From NCBI GenBank assembly GCA_949825065.1, contig OX463842.1, positions 35,645,323 through 35,709,322 on the forward strand: DNA of 64,000 nucleotides, in the 5' to 3' direction. Within the stretch, counting starts at the first letter, position 1. Each line of letters begins with the position of its first letter. The notes under the pieces are model-generated. The model made no database searches and was not told where the DNA came from. It saw only the letters and a list, made by a program, of their open reading frames with translations. Below are positions 34,880 through 47,295 of this stretch, in pieces. This DNA is from Odontocerum albicorne. Taxonomy: Eukaryota; Arthropoda; Insecta; Trichoptera; Odontoceridae. The translations under genes and the position numbers were made by a program.

Positions 34880-35240
34880 AGTGACAAACTTGACAATTAC
34901 GACTTACTTCTCTCGCATTCTCCAGTTCCTTCTGTTTCTCTTACTTCTAGCCTTCCCTTCTTACGAAATTTCATTCACTTGCTCCAACCAAACTTTTCTC
35001 GGTCGTCCTTTCAATTACACTTGCATTGTATTTTTTTTACTAACTCTTAAGTTACTAATTCTTTCAACATTCTCAAACCGCCTCAAAGTGATCTTTTTAA
35101 CCCCTTATACTTACATTTTAAGCAAAAATTCCTTTTAAATAACAATTTTTCTTATTCTGTCATATATCGACATAACACTTCTTCTCAGCGCACGTATTTC
35201 CACCGCCTTCCCTCGGCTCTTTTTAGTCATTTAACATACC
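34880..35240 (-). mobile_element. RTE-type LINE C-terminal region
   Basis: The minus strand gives RRWKYV, MSIYDRI-like, RRFENVERI-like, then CKCNWKDDREKFGWSK-like blocks in several frames, matching the order of the RTE C-terminus. It is heavily mutated. Confidence 0.45.
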
Positions 35241-35544
35241 GATGTTTCACTCGCATATTATGTTTTTCAAAAATAATAATACTTACATTATCTCCTTAAA
35301 TAATTTAAGTTCGCGAGACATTTTTTAATTAGTCTGGATTTTATTGTGTAAATAATCAACTCAAATATCAGATTTCGGATTAATTACTCCTTTAAATCTT
35401 TACTTTAATCGTAAGCGATAAAATTGCTTTTGATTCCCGATTTCCCTTTTTAAAGTAGAATTCAATTGCCATGTAATTTATTGTTCCACATAATCAGAAG
35501 ATTTATACTGGAGCTCAATACTAAATGGTGAACTGATTAAACGA

Positions 35545-35640
35545 TACCTATGTGGGTAAGATAGTGAGATGCTTGATCTCCACTCGGATATAGCGAGTTT
35601 GTTTCCTTGTGGTATCCAAAAAATGTCTCAGTATCTGCAA
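35545..35640 (+). mobile_element. SINE, 5' head
   Basis: CTATGTGGGTAAGATAGTGA, GATGCTTGATCTCCACTCGG and a poor B box (GCGAGTTTGTTTCCTTG); the tail is absent. Confidence 0.4.
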
Positions 35641-35644
35641 TTTA

Positions 35645-36450
35645 CCCACTTACTCCAGTGGTCAAGGTTTATATACAGATATGTTTTTTTAAACGAAAAT
35701 AAAACTGGATGTGATTGTGGAGACTGAACTCGCAACATATGCTAACTTGTCCGAATATCATAAATATATATTTTTTACTTATATTTTTGTTTTTTTTACT
35801 TTTATGATTATGTGCGGTACATTGTGGGGTGAATGGTTTTTGGTATGTCTGGAGTGATGAAGTGTGAGGAGTTTGATTTCGCGTGATGTACACATGTGTA
35901 GTTGATTGTCACTGTTTGTCAGGTTGATGAGAATGTGTAACGGGGTTTTATAAATTAAAAAATCTGAAAGAAGTGTCGATTTATTTTTTCATGATATATG
36001 TCCTCAGTGAGATACAGGCAAAATCCTAGTTTACTGGGGACAGCTTTTGAAGTATTAATAAAGTTAAATAAAGTACCCTTCACAATTTGTGAAATGTTTT
36101 CTCGTTTTTTGTGTACATTATTACCTCATATATCATCATTTGTCAGTATTTTGTTCAATTACGCTACTTTGAAATAATTTGTTTACGCTTACGCTCTTTT
36201 GAAAGAGTTTGACTTTTGTAATAGACTCACAAAATTAACAGTCAAACAAGTTAATCGATTCTTGAGTGACACAGAATGGGAACAGATCCAACGAAATACT
36301 TTTAAGAACAGTCGTGTTGATCACCCCAGATCTACTTATTTAAAATGCCACATCATTGTATGATACGTCGATGAATTTTAAGCATTCGCAAAAAATATCC
36401 ACATATATACTGCTGGTTTTGCAACATTTGCAATATTACAACAGGCATTG
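35645..36450. other. Unclassified AT-rich stretch
   Basis: No coding or repeat signal apart from the tandem array that follows. Confidence 0.45.
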
Positions 36451-36455
36451 TCAAA

Positions 36456-36730
36456 GGTGGCTAAAATATCAAGAGAAATTAAGAACTCTTATTTATTTCT
36501 CGAATCCATCACAAACAGTTGAAGTTGGCAAGTATCGAGAGAAATGAAAAACTCATAATTTATTTCTCGAATTCAGCGCATACAGTTGAAGGTGGCAAAT
36601 ATCAAGAGAAATTAAGAATTATTTTGTTTCTCGAATCCAACACATACAGTTGAAGGTGGCAAATATCGAGAGAAATTTAGAACTCTTATATATTTCTCGA
36701 ATCCAACACATAAAGTTGAAGGTGGCCAAT
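36456..36730 (+). repeat. Four tandem units of about 66 bp
   Basis: GGTGGC(T/A)AA(A)TATC(A/G)AGAGAA starts units at 36456, 36524, 36591 and 36655, with a partial fifth at 36721. Each unit holds CGAGAGAAAT and ATTTCTCGAAT, which are near inverses, so each can form a small hairpin. Confidence 0.85.
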
Positions 36731-37059
36731 ATATCACTGGGTTATCTGTGATGAATTAAAACTTCGTAATTTATCTAAAATAAGCTGGTAGATTGAAATA
36801 AACTATTGTAATGCGAAATAACCTCTCCCCACCACACATTAAATTCCACTTGAAGTATTACGAGCACAAATCTGTAGATTTACAATAAAGTCTTTGTAGT
36901 TAGTCTTTTTGATAAGTTTTCTGCAATTTCTTACCAAATATGTGTTTCTAATTATGCCCCAATGCCAGGAAGTAAGCAATATAATGGCCACTGCTACCAT
37001 CTTGATATCGATTTACGTGACTTATTTTATTTTGTTGTAATGTATCGTTACTCTGTCAA

Positions 37060-37195
37060 TAACAGTGGGTTCGGTTCTCGAGTTAGAGCGCCCTTAAGGA
37101 GCGTCTGCTCCCTTAGTGGTGCTATATGTATTGTTATTTCATTGATATGTGCACCATGTATAATCAATTGCACATTAAAATAAATAAATGAATCA
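37060..37195 (+). mobile_element. Non-LTR 3' tail
   Basis: A GC-richer block (GAGCGCCCTTAAGGAGCGTC) passes into GCACATTAAAATAAATAAATG, the (AAAT)n ending typical of CR1/jockey-like elements. No coding motif is left. Confidence 0.35.
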
Positions 37196-37504
37196 ATTAG
37201 TAACCTCATTCAATGTATCGCATCAATAACCAGTCACCTAATTAATATTTGAATGTAATATTCTCGATAGATATTTTTCAAGCAAAGCTAATTTTTGTAG
37301 CCTGGATTGTTTTTATTAATTCTTTTTTAGATTAAATGAAAAACAGTGAAAAAAATATCTACTTATTTTAGATACAAGCCTGTCCCACAGAAGGATAAAA
37401 AAAGTTAATATATTTTTGGATTGTAAAATAACAAAAATGGAACCGAGGAAAAGTTTATTTAAAAAAATAAAAACAAACGTAAATAATAAAGGTAATGAAA
37501 GTGC

Positions 37505-37630
37505 GAACATGACGTTGATACGAGATTGACACAAGCAAAGGAAAGCCGGACGTCGGACCGGAAGGGACATCCAGCAAAATGATTAAACGGGAACACCATA
37601 TGGAGCTTTCCGCACCGGATCTCCGGAAAC
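37505..37630 (+). CDS. Possible exon of uncertain strand
   Basis: A GC-rich island here has an open plus frame (reading DTSKGKPDVGPEGTSSK then MIKREHHMELSAPDLRKP) that runs to a CCT|GTAAGG donor near 37632. The same bases read on the minus strand give a CCCTTACAG acceptor followed by another open frame, so the strand is unclear. No convincing acceptor is seen for the plus reading. It could be a coding exon or a fragment of an unrecognised repeat. Confidence 0.18.
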
Positions 37631-38282
37631 CTGTAAGGGTTGGCGGGCATCTTCGTCCATCCAGTTCTACAGATATTTTTTTATAAACATTCACTTATTT
37701 AATCATACCGTATCAAAAACTGGTATTTAATTTAATTTCAAGGACCTCAAGGGAATCGTGCCTGGCAGCATCTCTTAGGAATGTGTTTATGATACTTCTG
37801 CTGGAACTTCGAGGTGCTGGTTTGATGTGGAATACATTGGAGTTACCAGCCCGCGAGCTGCCCACTTTCATTTTCTTTTTCTTATTATTTTATATTTTAT
37901 TTTATTTCCACGGTCAAATAACATTTTTGATCCAGAATATTAAAAAAAAATTCACAATGCATGCACATAATAGAAAAAAAACTTATACAAGTCGAACCCA
38001 ACACAATACATAACAAAGCTATCCTATAAAATTTCATTTATTTATGCCGGAAAGAAAAACTTCTTCACTTTACAGTCCGTTACATAAATGTCCATACAAT
38101 ACCTATATTGATTGCCCAATCGGTGCAGTCTTGTAATGCAAGAGTTGTACAAATAATTATTTGCAGACACTTGGCTAATTAACTCATTTTGTCGGGTGGG
38201 CTTAATAGGGTAGTGTAACCTGACAAGATGAGATATGTAGTTCCGGATTATTAAAATACGAGCTGATAATCCGTAACATTTT

Positions 38283-38362
38283 ATCGTATTACACTTTTGT
38301 TGTATACAGTACAACTTGGCGGACTTATTCCCAAGTTGCAATCTCTTCCTCACCTAATCTCT
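38283..38362 (-). mobile_element. SINE, 3' part
   Basis: The minus strand has AATAAGTCCGCCAAGTTGTA, CTGTATACAACAAAAGTGTA and ends AATACGATAA. Confidence 0.55.
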
Positions 38363-38754
38363 CTAGCATTGTTGACAGACTAAACATTTTTTTTATCTGA
38401 CAAAGTTGTAAGAATCGTCACATCCGACAATAGACCATACTCCAATTCAGTTGTTGAAATATGCAGTTTCAAGTTTATAAAACGTAAAAACTTCCGCTAA
38501 ATGTGTTATTTTTTTTTTTCAAAATACACATCTTAGTGAGGAGACCATGTTATTGAGTTGTAATCCGAAATTGTTTTACGAGAGAATTATAAAAAAAATG
38601 AGTCTAGCCTAGAAAAGTCTTTCCCAGTCTCAGAATGTAGTTGGAATTATTTAGTTACTATAATCAATAAACATGATTTACTGTTACATTTTTATGGAAC
38701 CTCTATCCAAACATTAGGGTATGCAAACCAAAATAGACGTGGAAAAAACATGAA

Positions 38755-39150
38755 TTTAAAATAAATACGATAGAAATGAGAGCGTTGCGTAGAATGTGTG
38801 AAGAAATGGTGTATGTCAGGTTAAACAATGATGATATTAAGAAATAATGCTAATTGAAAGAAGGTGCTGCTCTTCAAATGAAGAACAAAAGCATTAAGAT
38901 GGCGTAGAAAGAAAAAAGGGATGAAATATTCATAAAAAATAATCTATATGAATAATATACAAAAAAGACTTCTTTGTAGAAAAACTATATGAAAGAATAT
39001 ATAAGCAAATTATGAAAGAAGATTGAGAGAAAACCCTTATTTATAGAAGACTATGCATAACGAGGTTTATGGACGTAGCGGAAGTGAAAGATGCCAGAAT
39101 AGGACGAAGTGGGGATCTGTTTCCTTAGCCAACATCAATAGAGATATAGC
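38755..39150 (+). mobile_element. RTE-type LINE 3' end
   Basis: Begins with EMRALRRMCEEMVYVRLNND, the usual start of the post-RT region, then MKNKSIKMA, and ends with a VAEVKDARIG-type block and a GCGTGATGG terminus near 39150. Confidence 0.6.
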
Positions 39151-39689
39151 GTGATGGAAATGATCATTATTATTATTACTAAAATGTCCTGGTGGTGGTT
39201 TTATGTAACTAAGCAGAAACCTAAGACTTCATCATACTAATTTGATATTATTTTTTGTCATTAAAATCGAAAATCCTCATCTCTATGTTAAAAAATATTG
39301 TTCACGAGTACTCGAAGGTAGTTTAGGCGTGTTCAAAAATGAGTGACGCAAGACTATCTGCTTTCTTATCATGTATATATTATGTCCCTTCTATATTTAA
39401 TAGATTTTTATCCAGATATTTCTAGATGCCCAATTTAATGTATTGCTTTGGTGAGTTGTAGATTCAAATGAGAGTGAATTACAATAAGGTAGTATTATTG
39501 TATGAAGTTTCTGTATTTTTGTATCGTATTGATTTGCTGCAATAAGTGTACGAAGCCAAATAAGTTTTCAAGTTGGCTGGGAGCACAGGCGAGATATATT
39601 ATAGTTTTAAAAGGGTATTGTTTCAGAGTTTGTATTTTACAATTTTCAAACAATCCAATAGTTTTAAACGTTGTTCCATTGAATCACTG

Positions 39690-39860
39690 GTTTAAAGTCT
39701 AATTGTTATCTAGTTATAAGTAGTATGTAACATAGGTGTTAATTATTTCTAAGAAATCATATATTAAGATTATAAAAAATAAAAATAAAATGGCATGTAG
39801 GAAAATAAGATTAAGTAAGTTCATAAATTATAATATATAAATAAGATTAGTTAAGTATCA
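39690..39860 (+). repeat. Weak AT-rich repeat pair, copy 1
   Basis: TGTTATCTAGTTATAAGTAG, GGTGTTAATTATTTCTAAGA and AGATTAGTTAAGTA occur in the same order at 43618-43800. Divergence is high. Confidence 0.35.
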
Positions 39861-40242
39861 AATTTGTTTATAGGTATAGCCATGGAAAATATTTGTACCA
39901 TAACATATATTACTTTGTTTAATAATAAAAGGGTTTAAAATCTAGCATCGGTTCATTAAATAATTAAAATCGTAATGTTTTTAGATTACGATAAGTTATC
40001 TCTCGTGATCGAGTATGATTGTCAACCATCTTGTAAATTTAAGATAACAGTACTAGTATTGGTTTATTGTGTGCATGCTGTTGCACTTCAGCAATTACAA
40101 ATTAATAAATTAATCAATATAGATTTATTGTTAGCAACATGGAATGTACATGTATAAATATATTCCGAAATTGCACGTGTATGGCACATATCTTAAGATA
40201 AATAGCAGAAATACTTTTGAAAGAGAACCTTTCAAATGGTCT

Positions 40243-40335
40243 GGGCTTATCTCATAACATCTCTCCAGTCGAGATACACCTTCCAATATAATGCGAGCTC
40301 GGCTGCGAGGACGTCATATGCTTTTAAGCCCACAT
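40243..40335 (+). repeat. Unclassified interspersed repeat, copy 1
   Basis: CTCATAACATCTCTCCAGTC, GAGATACACCTTCCAATATA and GCGAGGACGTCATATGCTTT match 55824-55933 with small differences. Family unknown. Confidence 0.6.
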
Positions 40336-40461
40336 CCAATTCTTTATATATCAAACGGAAATTCCTAAAAGCAAACAGATCAAATTTCCATAACGATTGC
40401 CATTTTTTATGTGCCTTTTGTTATTCAGAATTTTATAGAGCGCATTATTTTAAAATATTGT

Positions 40462-40655
40462 ATTAAATTGCAGTTAACTTTCGTTGTATACAATAAAACC
40501 TGGTGGGTTTATTGTCGTGTGGCAATCTCTCCCAATTATCTAGAAATGCCTAAAGTGGAAATCAAACTGGAAACCCTTATTTTTTTTAAATAACTCCTAG
40601 CTTCGACGGAAATTTAGCCCGCAACCTTGGATTGAAAGACAGACATTACTACATT
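40462..40655 (-). mobile_element. SINE, near full length
   Basis: The minus strand shows a degenerate head (AATGTCTGTCTTTCAATCCA, GGTTGCGGGCTAAATTTCCG), the TCCAGTTTGATTTCCACTTT block and tail CAATAAACCCACCAGGTTTT. Confidence 0.65.
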
Positions 40656-41404
40656 TTTATATACCTGTGTGTTTTAATGTCTCGAATAAAATAAAAAATT
40701 AAAAACCTTTTCAAAATGCCTACTCGTTTGATATTAAAAAAATCAAACTCTCTTTTGTTCCAATATATTCAGCTCGCATATTAATAACTTGTTCATAAAA
40801 CGGGAATTAATTTGCGAAAATGGAAAATAAAAATGTGTTTTCAAATATTTACATACACACGGAGGAACATATTAACGGTTTTTGTTAGCACAAACATAAA
40901 GGGAAAAATCATTTTTTCCATCTCTTTTGAACGTTTCCATAAGGCGGAAAATGGATGGGGAAAATTTCTGCCTGTCGTCAAACGGTTTAAGCACACTCTC
41001 GTTAATATGACAATCCGCTTTATTGTGTACATAGAAATTCTATAAATTTTTTTTTTTTGGCATACAGACAATTAGGAATTATTGTGATTGTTAACGATAT
41101 TTATATCAAATGAATAAACGAAATTCTGCAGGAGAATCTGCCGATCGTTTTGTAAATTTGATCGCCCTGCCATCGGAACTTTGACCCTCATATAATACGA
41201 GTTTTTCCAGGCTGTTAGCTAGCTGAACAACTTGCATTCTATAAATCAACCAATACACAGGCATCTTCCATACAAAGATGACTGATTTACATATTCGATC
41301 AAGAAGAATTGAACAGAAGAACTGTTATATCGTATTATAATATTATATTTTTTCATTGTACTCGTACATATTATCATATATATGTTGTAGTATTGTAAAA
41401 ACAT

Positions 41405-41510
41405 TTTTATTTTATACTGTACAACATGGTGAGCTTATTGCCATGTAAAAATCTGTTGCAACCAATCAGAAGGATGTATCAGTCGTTAAGTGAAAATTTA
41501 AGGCTTGTAC
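41405..41510 (-). mobile_element. SINE, 3' part
   Basis: The minus strand includes CTGATTGGTTGCAACAGATT and CAATAAGCTCACCATGTTGT, then ACAGTATAAAATA. Confidence 0.5.
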
Positions 41511-41524
41511 AGCATTTATAAATG

Positions 41525-41720
41525 ATTCATCATCTGCCCGGTTGACTTCAATATTTGAAAAAAGTCTTCTTCCTTTTCCACCAATTTTTAGAGAATATTA
41601 ATGACAATCCTTTTTCTGGTGTTACATATCTTACAAGCGGTTTTTCCACACTTCTTTTGCCTGTTTTTGATCGCCACAACAGTACCTTTTGGGTTTACCT
41701 TTCATCAGTACATCTAGCAA
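41525..41720 (-). mobile_element. LINE C-terminal fragment
   Basis: The minus strand reads CTDER(stop)TQKVLLWRSKTGKRSVEKPLVRYV, which matches the WRPRTGKRSVGRPxxRW motif near the C-terminus of insect LINEs. Nothing else of the element is clear. Confidence 0.5.
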
Positions 41721-41724
41721 TAAA

Positions 41725-43610
41725 CCTTACTTAATTCCAGCTCTGGGTGACAACAAATATGTTATCTTGAATTAATTAATGATCGTTTATAAGCGTCACT
41801 AAATATATTCGTATGAAATTAGTTCAGAAAGTGAGGTTTAAACTAGAATAAAAAAGAATAACTAAAAAACTGTTATCTATAAAATTTTAGACACCAAACA
41901 CGCTGTCTTGGACGTTTGGTCAGATATTCAGATTATAAATATAAAATTATAACACAGGATGACTTGTCTAATGAGGTTAATTACGTAAATATGAAACAGT
42001 ATTTAAATGCTTATATTTCTGTTAAGCGGCTTAAATTAGCTTTACTATTACATATTATGTATGAGATGGTTTTGTCAAATAATTTTAAGCATTGTTCAAT
42101 GTCAAAACTAGTATGATTTCACAATGGCGCGGTGAGGAAAAACAAATTGAATCGGGTGTTATGAAAATTATATTACTTATTTATTAAGCACAATATAAAA
42201 ATATCTCCCTTTATAAATCTTCTTAGGGGATTTATAATTAACGATAGAATAAAAGCACAACACTAATTCAAAACGAAAACCCTCAATTTGAAACCAACTT
42301 AAGGTGTTTGTTGGGATAAGTAATCTCGGTGTTTCTTAGGATTTTCAATGGTCACCATTTCGAAACACACGCTAAGATTTTCAGAGGTGATCTTACAGAA
42401 ATAACAATACCAATTGTGTTTCATTTCATTTTAATGTCATAAATCTTTTAGATTTATAGTTACACAAGCATTTTTTTCCTTATTACCTATAAATTTTCTT
42501 TTTTACATACCAACTTGTACAACGGAAGATTTATAGATATTGAACACGTTAGATCTAATATTTTCTGCCCACCTAGCAGTATGATAAGAATCCTCCTTAA
42601 GGTTCTTTCATATGAATAATAATTAATTAGTCCCACATTATGTTGCAGGTTAAATCCATATTATCTGGAATACAAAAAACAACCATCCCGGCACTGGTCG
42701 CTTCAACCACGTAAATTTCGTTTTAGTGTGAAAGAAAATATTATTTCCCGTTTTATGGTACCATTCAAGTAGTCTACCGTTTCCCTTGAACCGATGGCAT
42801 AATTATATTAAAAACATTTTATTATACGCCAGTAATAAATGAACAGGTACATAGATACACTGTATAAGAGGATAGTTTCGGAGTCCCCTGGCCATGATCG
42901 AAGAATGTGCATTATTTTTTTCTGGAAGTTGTGACATGAGACTCTGCAAAAGGTAGCATTTCTATCAAAATCCCTCATTTCAAATTTGTTACCATCGAAA
43001 ATAAAACATTTTACTAATGGGTGTCAAACTTTTTACGTGTATATTAATTGCATGGGTCGTCATGACTGATTATTTTTTTATTTTTATCCCCATTTCAATA
43101 TCTTAATATACTCAGTATCATAAGTAAAACTATTTAAAAATAATTTTCATTTGAAATTTTAAGAATATCCAAATTGATTTTGTCTGATAATTGGAAAATT
43201 TAATGTATTCCTTAGATTCCCATTCTTTTGGAAATTGCGATTACAATACTTTATTGAAAAGACGGATTTGACGTGATCAATTAGACGCTTGGAGATAAAG
43301 AAAGGTTATTGATTTTGTGACGGCCTCCCGGTCCCGAGTTATCCGATGGGGAGACGATGGGGATATTTTATTTGGGATCGATTACCAAGAACAAATATTA
43401 CAAACAATTGGATATTTTTTTGTGATTCCAAATTTACCAGGTTTATTTCAACTTATACACGTATATAAAACAAACAAGATGTGCACATATTTTTTAATGA
43501 TTTATTATTACAAGTATTTAACAGTTTTCATAACAAAATAATTTCCTTACTTACTTACTTGACTCGTGATAATTTGAACTAATTTAACAGTTTTTGATAA
43601 AAATAATAAG
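41725..43610. other. Unclassified AT-rich stretch
   Basis: A small GC-richer patch at 43315-43385 is unassigned. Confidence 0.4.
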
Positions 43611-43617
43611 ATGTAAG

Positions 43618-43800
43618 AATTGTTATCTAACTATAAGTTATCTAACTGCATATAAATTAGTGTGTAGGTGGTAACTATTTCTAAGAAATTAAATATGAAC
43701 ATTATTAAAAAAAAATTACACGCTGGAAATTAAAATTAAGTTAGTGTATATTTTAATAGAGGAAAAAGATTAGTTCGTAAGTAATTAATTTCTTTATGGT
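43618..43800 (+). repeat. Weak AT-rich repeat pair, copy 2
   Basis: Partner of 39690-39860: TGTTATCTAACTATAAGTTA, GTGGTAACTATTTCTAAGAA and AGATTAGTTCGTAAGTA. Confidence 0.35.
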
Positions 43801-44214
43801 TTCCTTTGGTAAATAAACGTCTTTTTGTATTCCTTTAATATTAAAAAAATACAATTTTATATTGTACATAAATTAAAACACCAGCTTTTAACGTAATTAA
43901 CTCAATTCAAATACTAAATTAAAGGTAATAGAAATGCAATGTTTCAACTCCACGTTGATAAGCATACAGAGTTGAACAGAATTTTATTTGTTATCGTCTG
44001 AACTAAAAATGTGTTATTCCATGTTAAAAAGTTTCTCATTTTACTATAAATCCATTAGTAGTTCTAGAAACTACGTTTCGCGCCGTTCTATCACCATACA
44101 TATTGTTCATTCTAGGAACCCTTTAATTCGTATACCTGGTTTAATTTATAAGCCATGTAAGTATTGTACTTATTTCATACTCATTTTATTAATTAGTTGA
44201 CTGAGGACATTAGA

Positions 44215-44760
44215 AAATAACACAGATTGAAAGAAGATACAGTGGTTAAGATGAAGAGAGGAGCGTAGAGATGGTTTAATCACGTAGAAAATGAATGATG
44301 GAACATTTGCTAAAATAATATATACAAGTAGTGCAGAAAGAACTAAAAGTTTAGGAAGGCCTTAAAAATAATCAAATTTTGAAAAAAAGGAAGAGGGAAA
44401 GCATTTATAATTCAATTCGAAATGTTGAATTACCGAAGTTGTCTACATGACTACCAAAACCCCAAAAACCCTGTGATAAAAACAACTCTTCAAAATCTTT
44501 GAAATAAAAAAAAAACCACACTTAATTACCAATATTTTGATTAAATATTTTTTTTCATAGCTGTTTATTTTTGTTTATAGAGTAAAGAATAATTGAAAAA
44601 ATGATAACGAGATACGAGTAGTTGGGAAAGTGTTACAAGGAAGTGGAAGAAGTGTGAGAAATATGAGATCATGTATGAAGAGATTTATGGATAGAAAGAC
44701 GTGGAAATATGTGGTATCTGCCTACCCCAAGAGGGGCATGGCGTAATGGCATGTATAAAT
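44215..44760 (+). mobile_element. RTE-type LINE 3' end
   Basis: A -RWFNHVENE- block (about 44260) and a later CMKRFMDRKTWKYVVSAYPKRG block (about 44670-44740) are followed by GGCGTAATGGCATGTATAAA. The middle is filled with AT-rich sequence, so the copy is interrupted or strongly diverged. Confidence 0.6.
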
Positions 44761-44764
44761 GATT

Positions 44765-46145
44765 GATATAAACTATTTATAAGTTGAAAAATATTACAAA
44801 TACCCTTTTATAAAAAATCGATGTATTTTCATAATTAAAAATATTTTGATATCAGAATATTAATATGAGAATATTAAAAACCTCTCTTCAAAATTTAAGT
44901 TATTTTCGTATTTCAATAAATATTAAATATCAGAAATATTGTGATCATGCTTGAGGCAAAAAATCAGTTAAAAAATTGTGTGGCTATATCTAGATAGTCC
45001 CAATATTTTTAATTTAATTTAATTAATTCATAGAAATTAATATTTCACGAAATAAAAAAATAATAAGAAATTCAATATTCCCATATTTTCAAAAAGAAAC
45101 AGGAATGGCTCTGCCATCTAGCGGGAAGCGATCAAAGTTTATGGCAAGAACATGTGTCTGATATTATTTTTCCTTAATAGATGGCGGGGGATGTGTCTTT
45201 GCTACATGTCGGTAAAGTTAACCAAAATTCTCAATATTTCAAAATTAAACGATTTTTAACCCTATACATTATTATTTACTTCTTCAATAGTTATTTTAAC
45301 GAGTTTAGAGCGCGATAATGATAAGTGATACGTAATGTGTATTTAATAAATCGTATTTATAAGTTTTTTCTATAACTTATTTCAGACAAAATTAAATCTT
45401 TCTAGATATGATGCAATATTCCATATAGTTAATATTTTTGATAGCTTAAATTAAAATCTTAGATTACATACAAAAAATGTAAAAATATTTGGTGGTCAGC
45501 TTCGATTGTGGATGGTATCAATAAATATTAATATCTAATTTAAATAAATTATAATTTGGAAAATTGCATAGGATCATCGGATCGTGTCTAGCAGCCTTAA
45601 TTAAAAATAAAGAATTATTGACAATAATTACTATCAAAACTATTTAATTTCTAACGCTGATTCATTCTCTCGTTTGGTACCGACCGCTCAACACATTCGA
45701 ACTAGTGTTAAACATATTAAAGAACATGACCGAGAGCCCACAGTATTGTTTTTCTGTAGTATTATTTATTTGTGAATTACAAAAAAATAATTATTTTGTG
45801 ACCTTGTGTTTATTAGTAAAAATATTTTTTTATAATTCTTTAAGTGAAATTTTTTTAAAGAATATATTTAAAGAAGTCCTGAATAATTTGAAATATTCAC
45901 CTCTTTTAACTCAAATTCCAAATTTTCAATTTACTTGGTATCAATGACCTTGTCAACGTGTATTTGTGTTTTTTTTTTTCATTTTTTGTTACTTGTTTTT
46001 TTACTTCAGTTTTTTTTATATTGCGTCGTTTTTTCACATCAATTATGCAAATCCTCCACCTTTCACTCAATACTTCGTAAAACTAATTAATGATTTTTTT
46101 ATAGTTAAGGTACTATGGAGATTTAAACACATTTTAATTGATTTA
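44765..46145. other. Unclassified AT-rich stretch
   Basis: CCATCTAGCGGG (45115) and TAGATGGCGGGG (45180) are loosely inverse and could be ends of a tiny MITE; not enough to call. Confidence 0.35.
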
Positions 46146-46149
46146 CTGT

Positions 46150-46240
46150 TGAACACTGTTTGTCCACTTAAGATAATGGGATGACCTAGCGGTTTCAAGG
46201 TTTTAACCTCATCATCAGGAGAGCTCAAACAAGTATTGTT
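46150..46240 (-). mobile_element. Penelope-like terminal fragment
   Basis: On the minus strand it reads TTGTTTGAGCTCTCCTGATGATGAGG...CCTTGAAACCGC, then a CCACTT/AACAGTGTTC-type tail, matching the ends of the 20-kb element with divergence. It holds the exact core CTGATGA...GAAAC. The second helix and cleavage triplet are eroded. There is no coding sequence. Confidence 0.55.
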
Positions 46241-46342
46241 TGTGCTTTGCTTACGGTGAGATTTAAACCTAAAAATCGATAGTCATAACCATTAGTGTAA
46301 GTGGAAAAAATCGTGTTTAAGTAAATCGATTGAAATAATTTA

Positions 46343-46412
46343 TGATCGGCTGGAAGAGATTGTCGCTCGACAATAAACCCTCTGTATTTTACATTGTAAA
46401 ATAAAATGAAAC
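46343..46412 (+). mobile_element. SINE, 3' fragment
   Basis: GATCGGCTGGAAGAGATTGT, CGCTCGACAATAAACCC. It sits about 100 bp from a Penelope-like end. Confidence 0.45.
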
Positions 46413-46685
46413 GTTACAACTATTTTTGGTAAAAGAAATAATTATATCATTAAGCGATTTAATAGAAGTAAACGTAACATGGCCCATAAATAATAAAATT
46501 TGAATTACGTGTATCTCTTAGAAACAGCTGGATGACAGAGGAGTAAATATATAAGTCATTTAATTAATAAATATGGCTTTTACATAATGCATAAGTAAAG
46601 ATCAAGCACTCAACTGTCGTCGTGATGCTCTACACCAGATCATGTGGCACATTATCTAACGTTCATTAAAAGCCTTCATTGAGGG

Positions 46686-46920
46686 TATTGTGTTGTATTA
46701 CACTTTGGTCATACTCATATACAGTACAACCTGGCGGGTTTATTGTCATGTAACGATTTCTTCTTACCAGTAAGAAAGGTATTAAAGAGGGCGTTGAGGA
46801 AAACCAAAGTAGAAACCTTTTTTTTTTAAATTAAATTGAACACCAACAGCAACCTAGCCCGCACCCCCAGGTTGAAAGACAGAAAGACAGCCATCTTATA
46901 GAAAATGCCACAAAGGTTGG
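46686..46920 (-). mobile_element. SINE, near full length
   Basis: The minus strand has a decayed head (CTTTGTGGCATTTTCTATAA), GGGTGCGGGCTAGGTTGCTG in the B-box position, and tail CAATAAACCCGCCAGGTTGT ending GTAATACAACACAATAC. A small AAAGACAG duplication lies in the head. Confidence 0.65.
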
Positions 46921-47057
46921 TATTAAAGAGATTCATCAGGCGACTATTAGATGGTTTAGTAACCTGGATTGGATTTTATAAGTTTCGTCATACAAACAAC
47001 CACTATATTGACGCAATTCAACTATAGTATGCTAGATATTATCCAAAAGTCGCATTA

Positions 47058-47295
47058 AATTTTACAAACTACGTGTACATAGTTGTTTTATTTGTTTCCG
47101 ATCTCAAAATAATATTCAAATTTTTACAAACTACATGTAACTGTTTTATTTGTTTCCGGTCTCAAAATAATATTCAAAATTTTTACAAACTACGTGGAAT
47201 TGTTTTGTTTCCGATCTCAAAATAATATTCAACATGTTACAAACTACGTGGAATCGTTTTATTTGTGCCCGATCTCAAAATAATATTCAATATTT
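47058..47295 (+). repeat. Four tandem units of about 55-62 bp
   Basis: TTACAAACTACGTG starts units at 47062, 47124, 47183 and 47236, each followed by GTTTTATTTGTTTCCGATCT and CAAAATAATATTCAA. Confidence 0.85.

Noticed and set aside
36456..36730. CRISPR-like array
   Set aside because: The units are contiguous diverged tandem repeats without unique spacers, and the DNA is eukaryotic.
45115..45195. Tiny MITE with CCATCTAGCGGG ends
   Set aside because: The inverse match is short and imperfect and no target duplication is seen.
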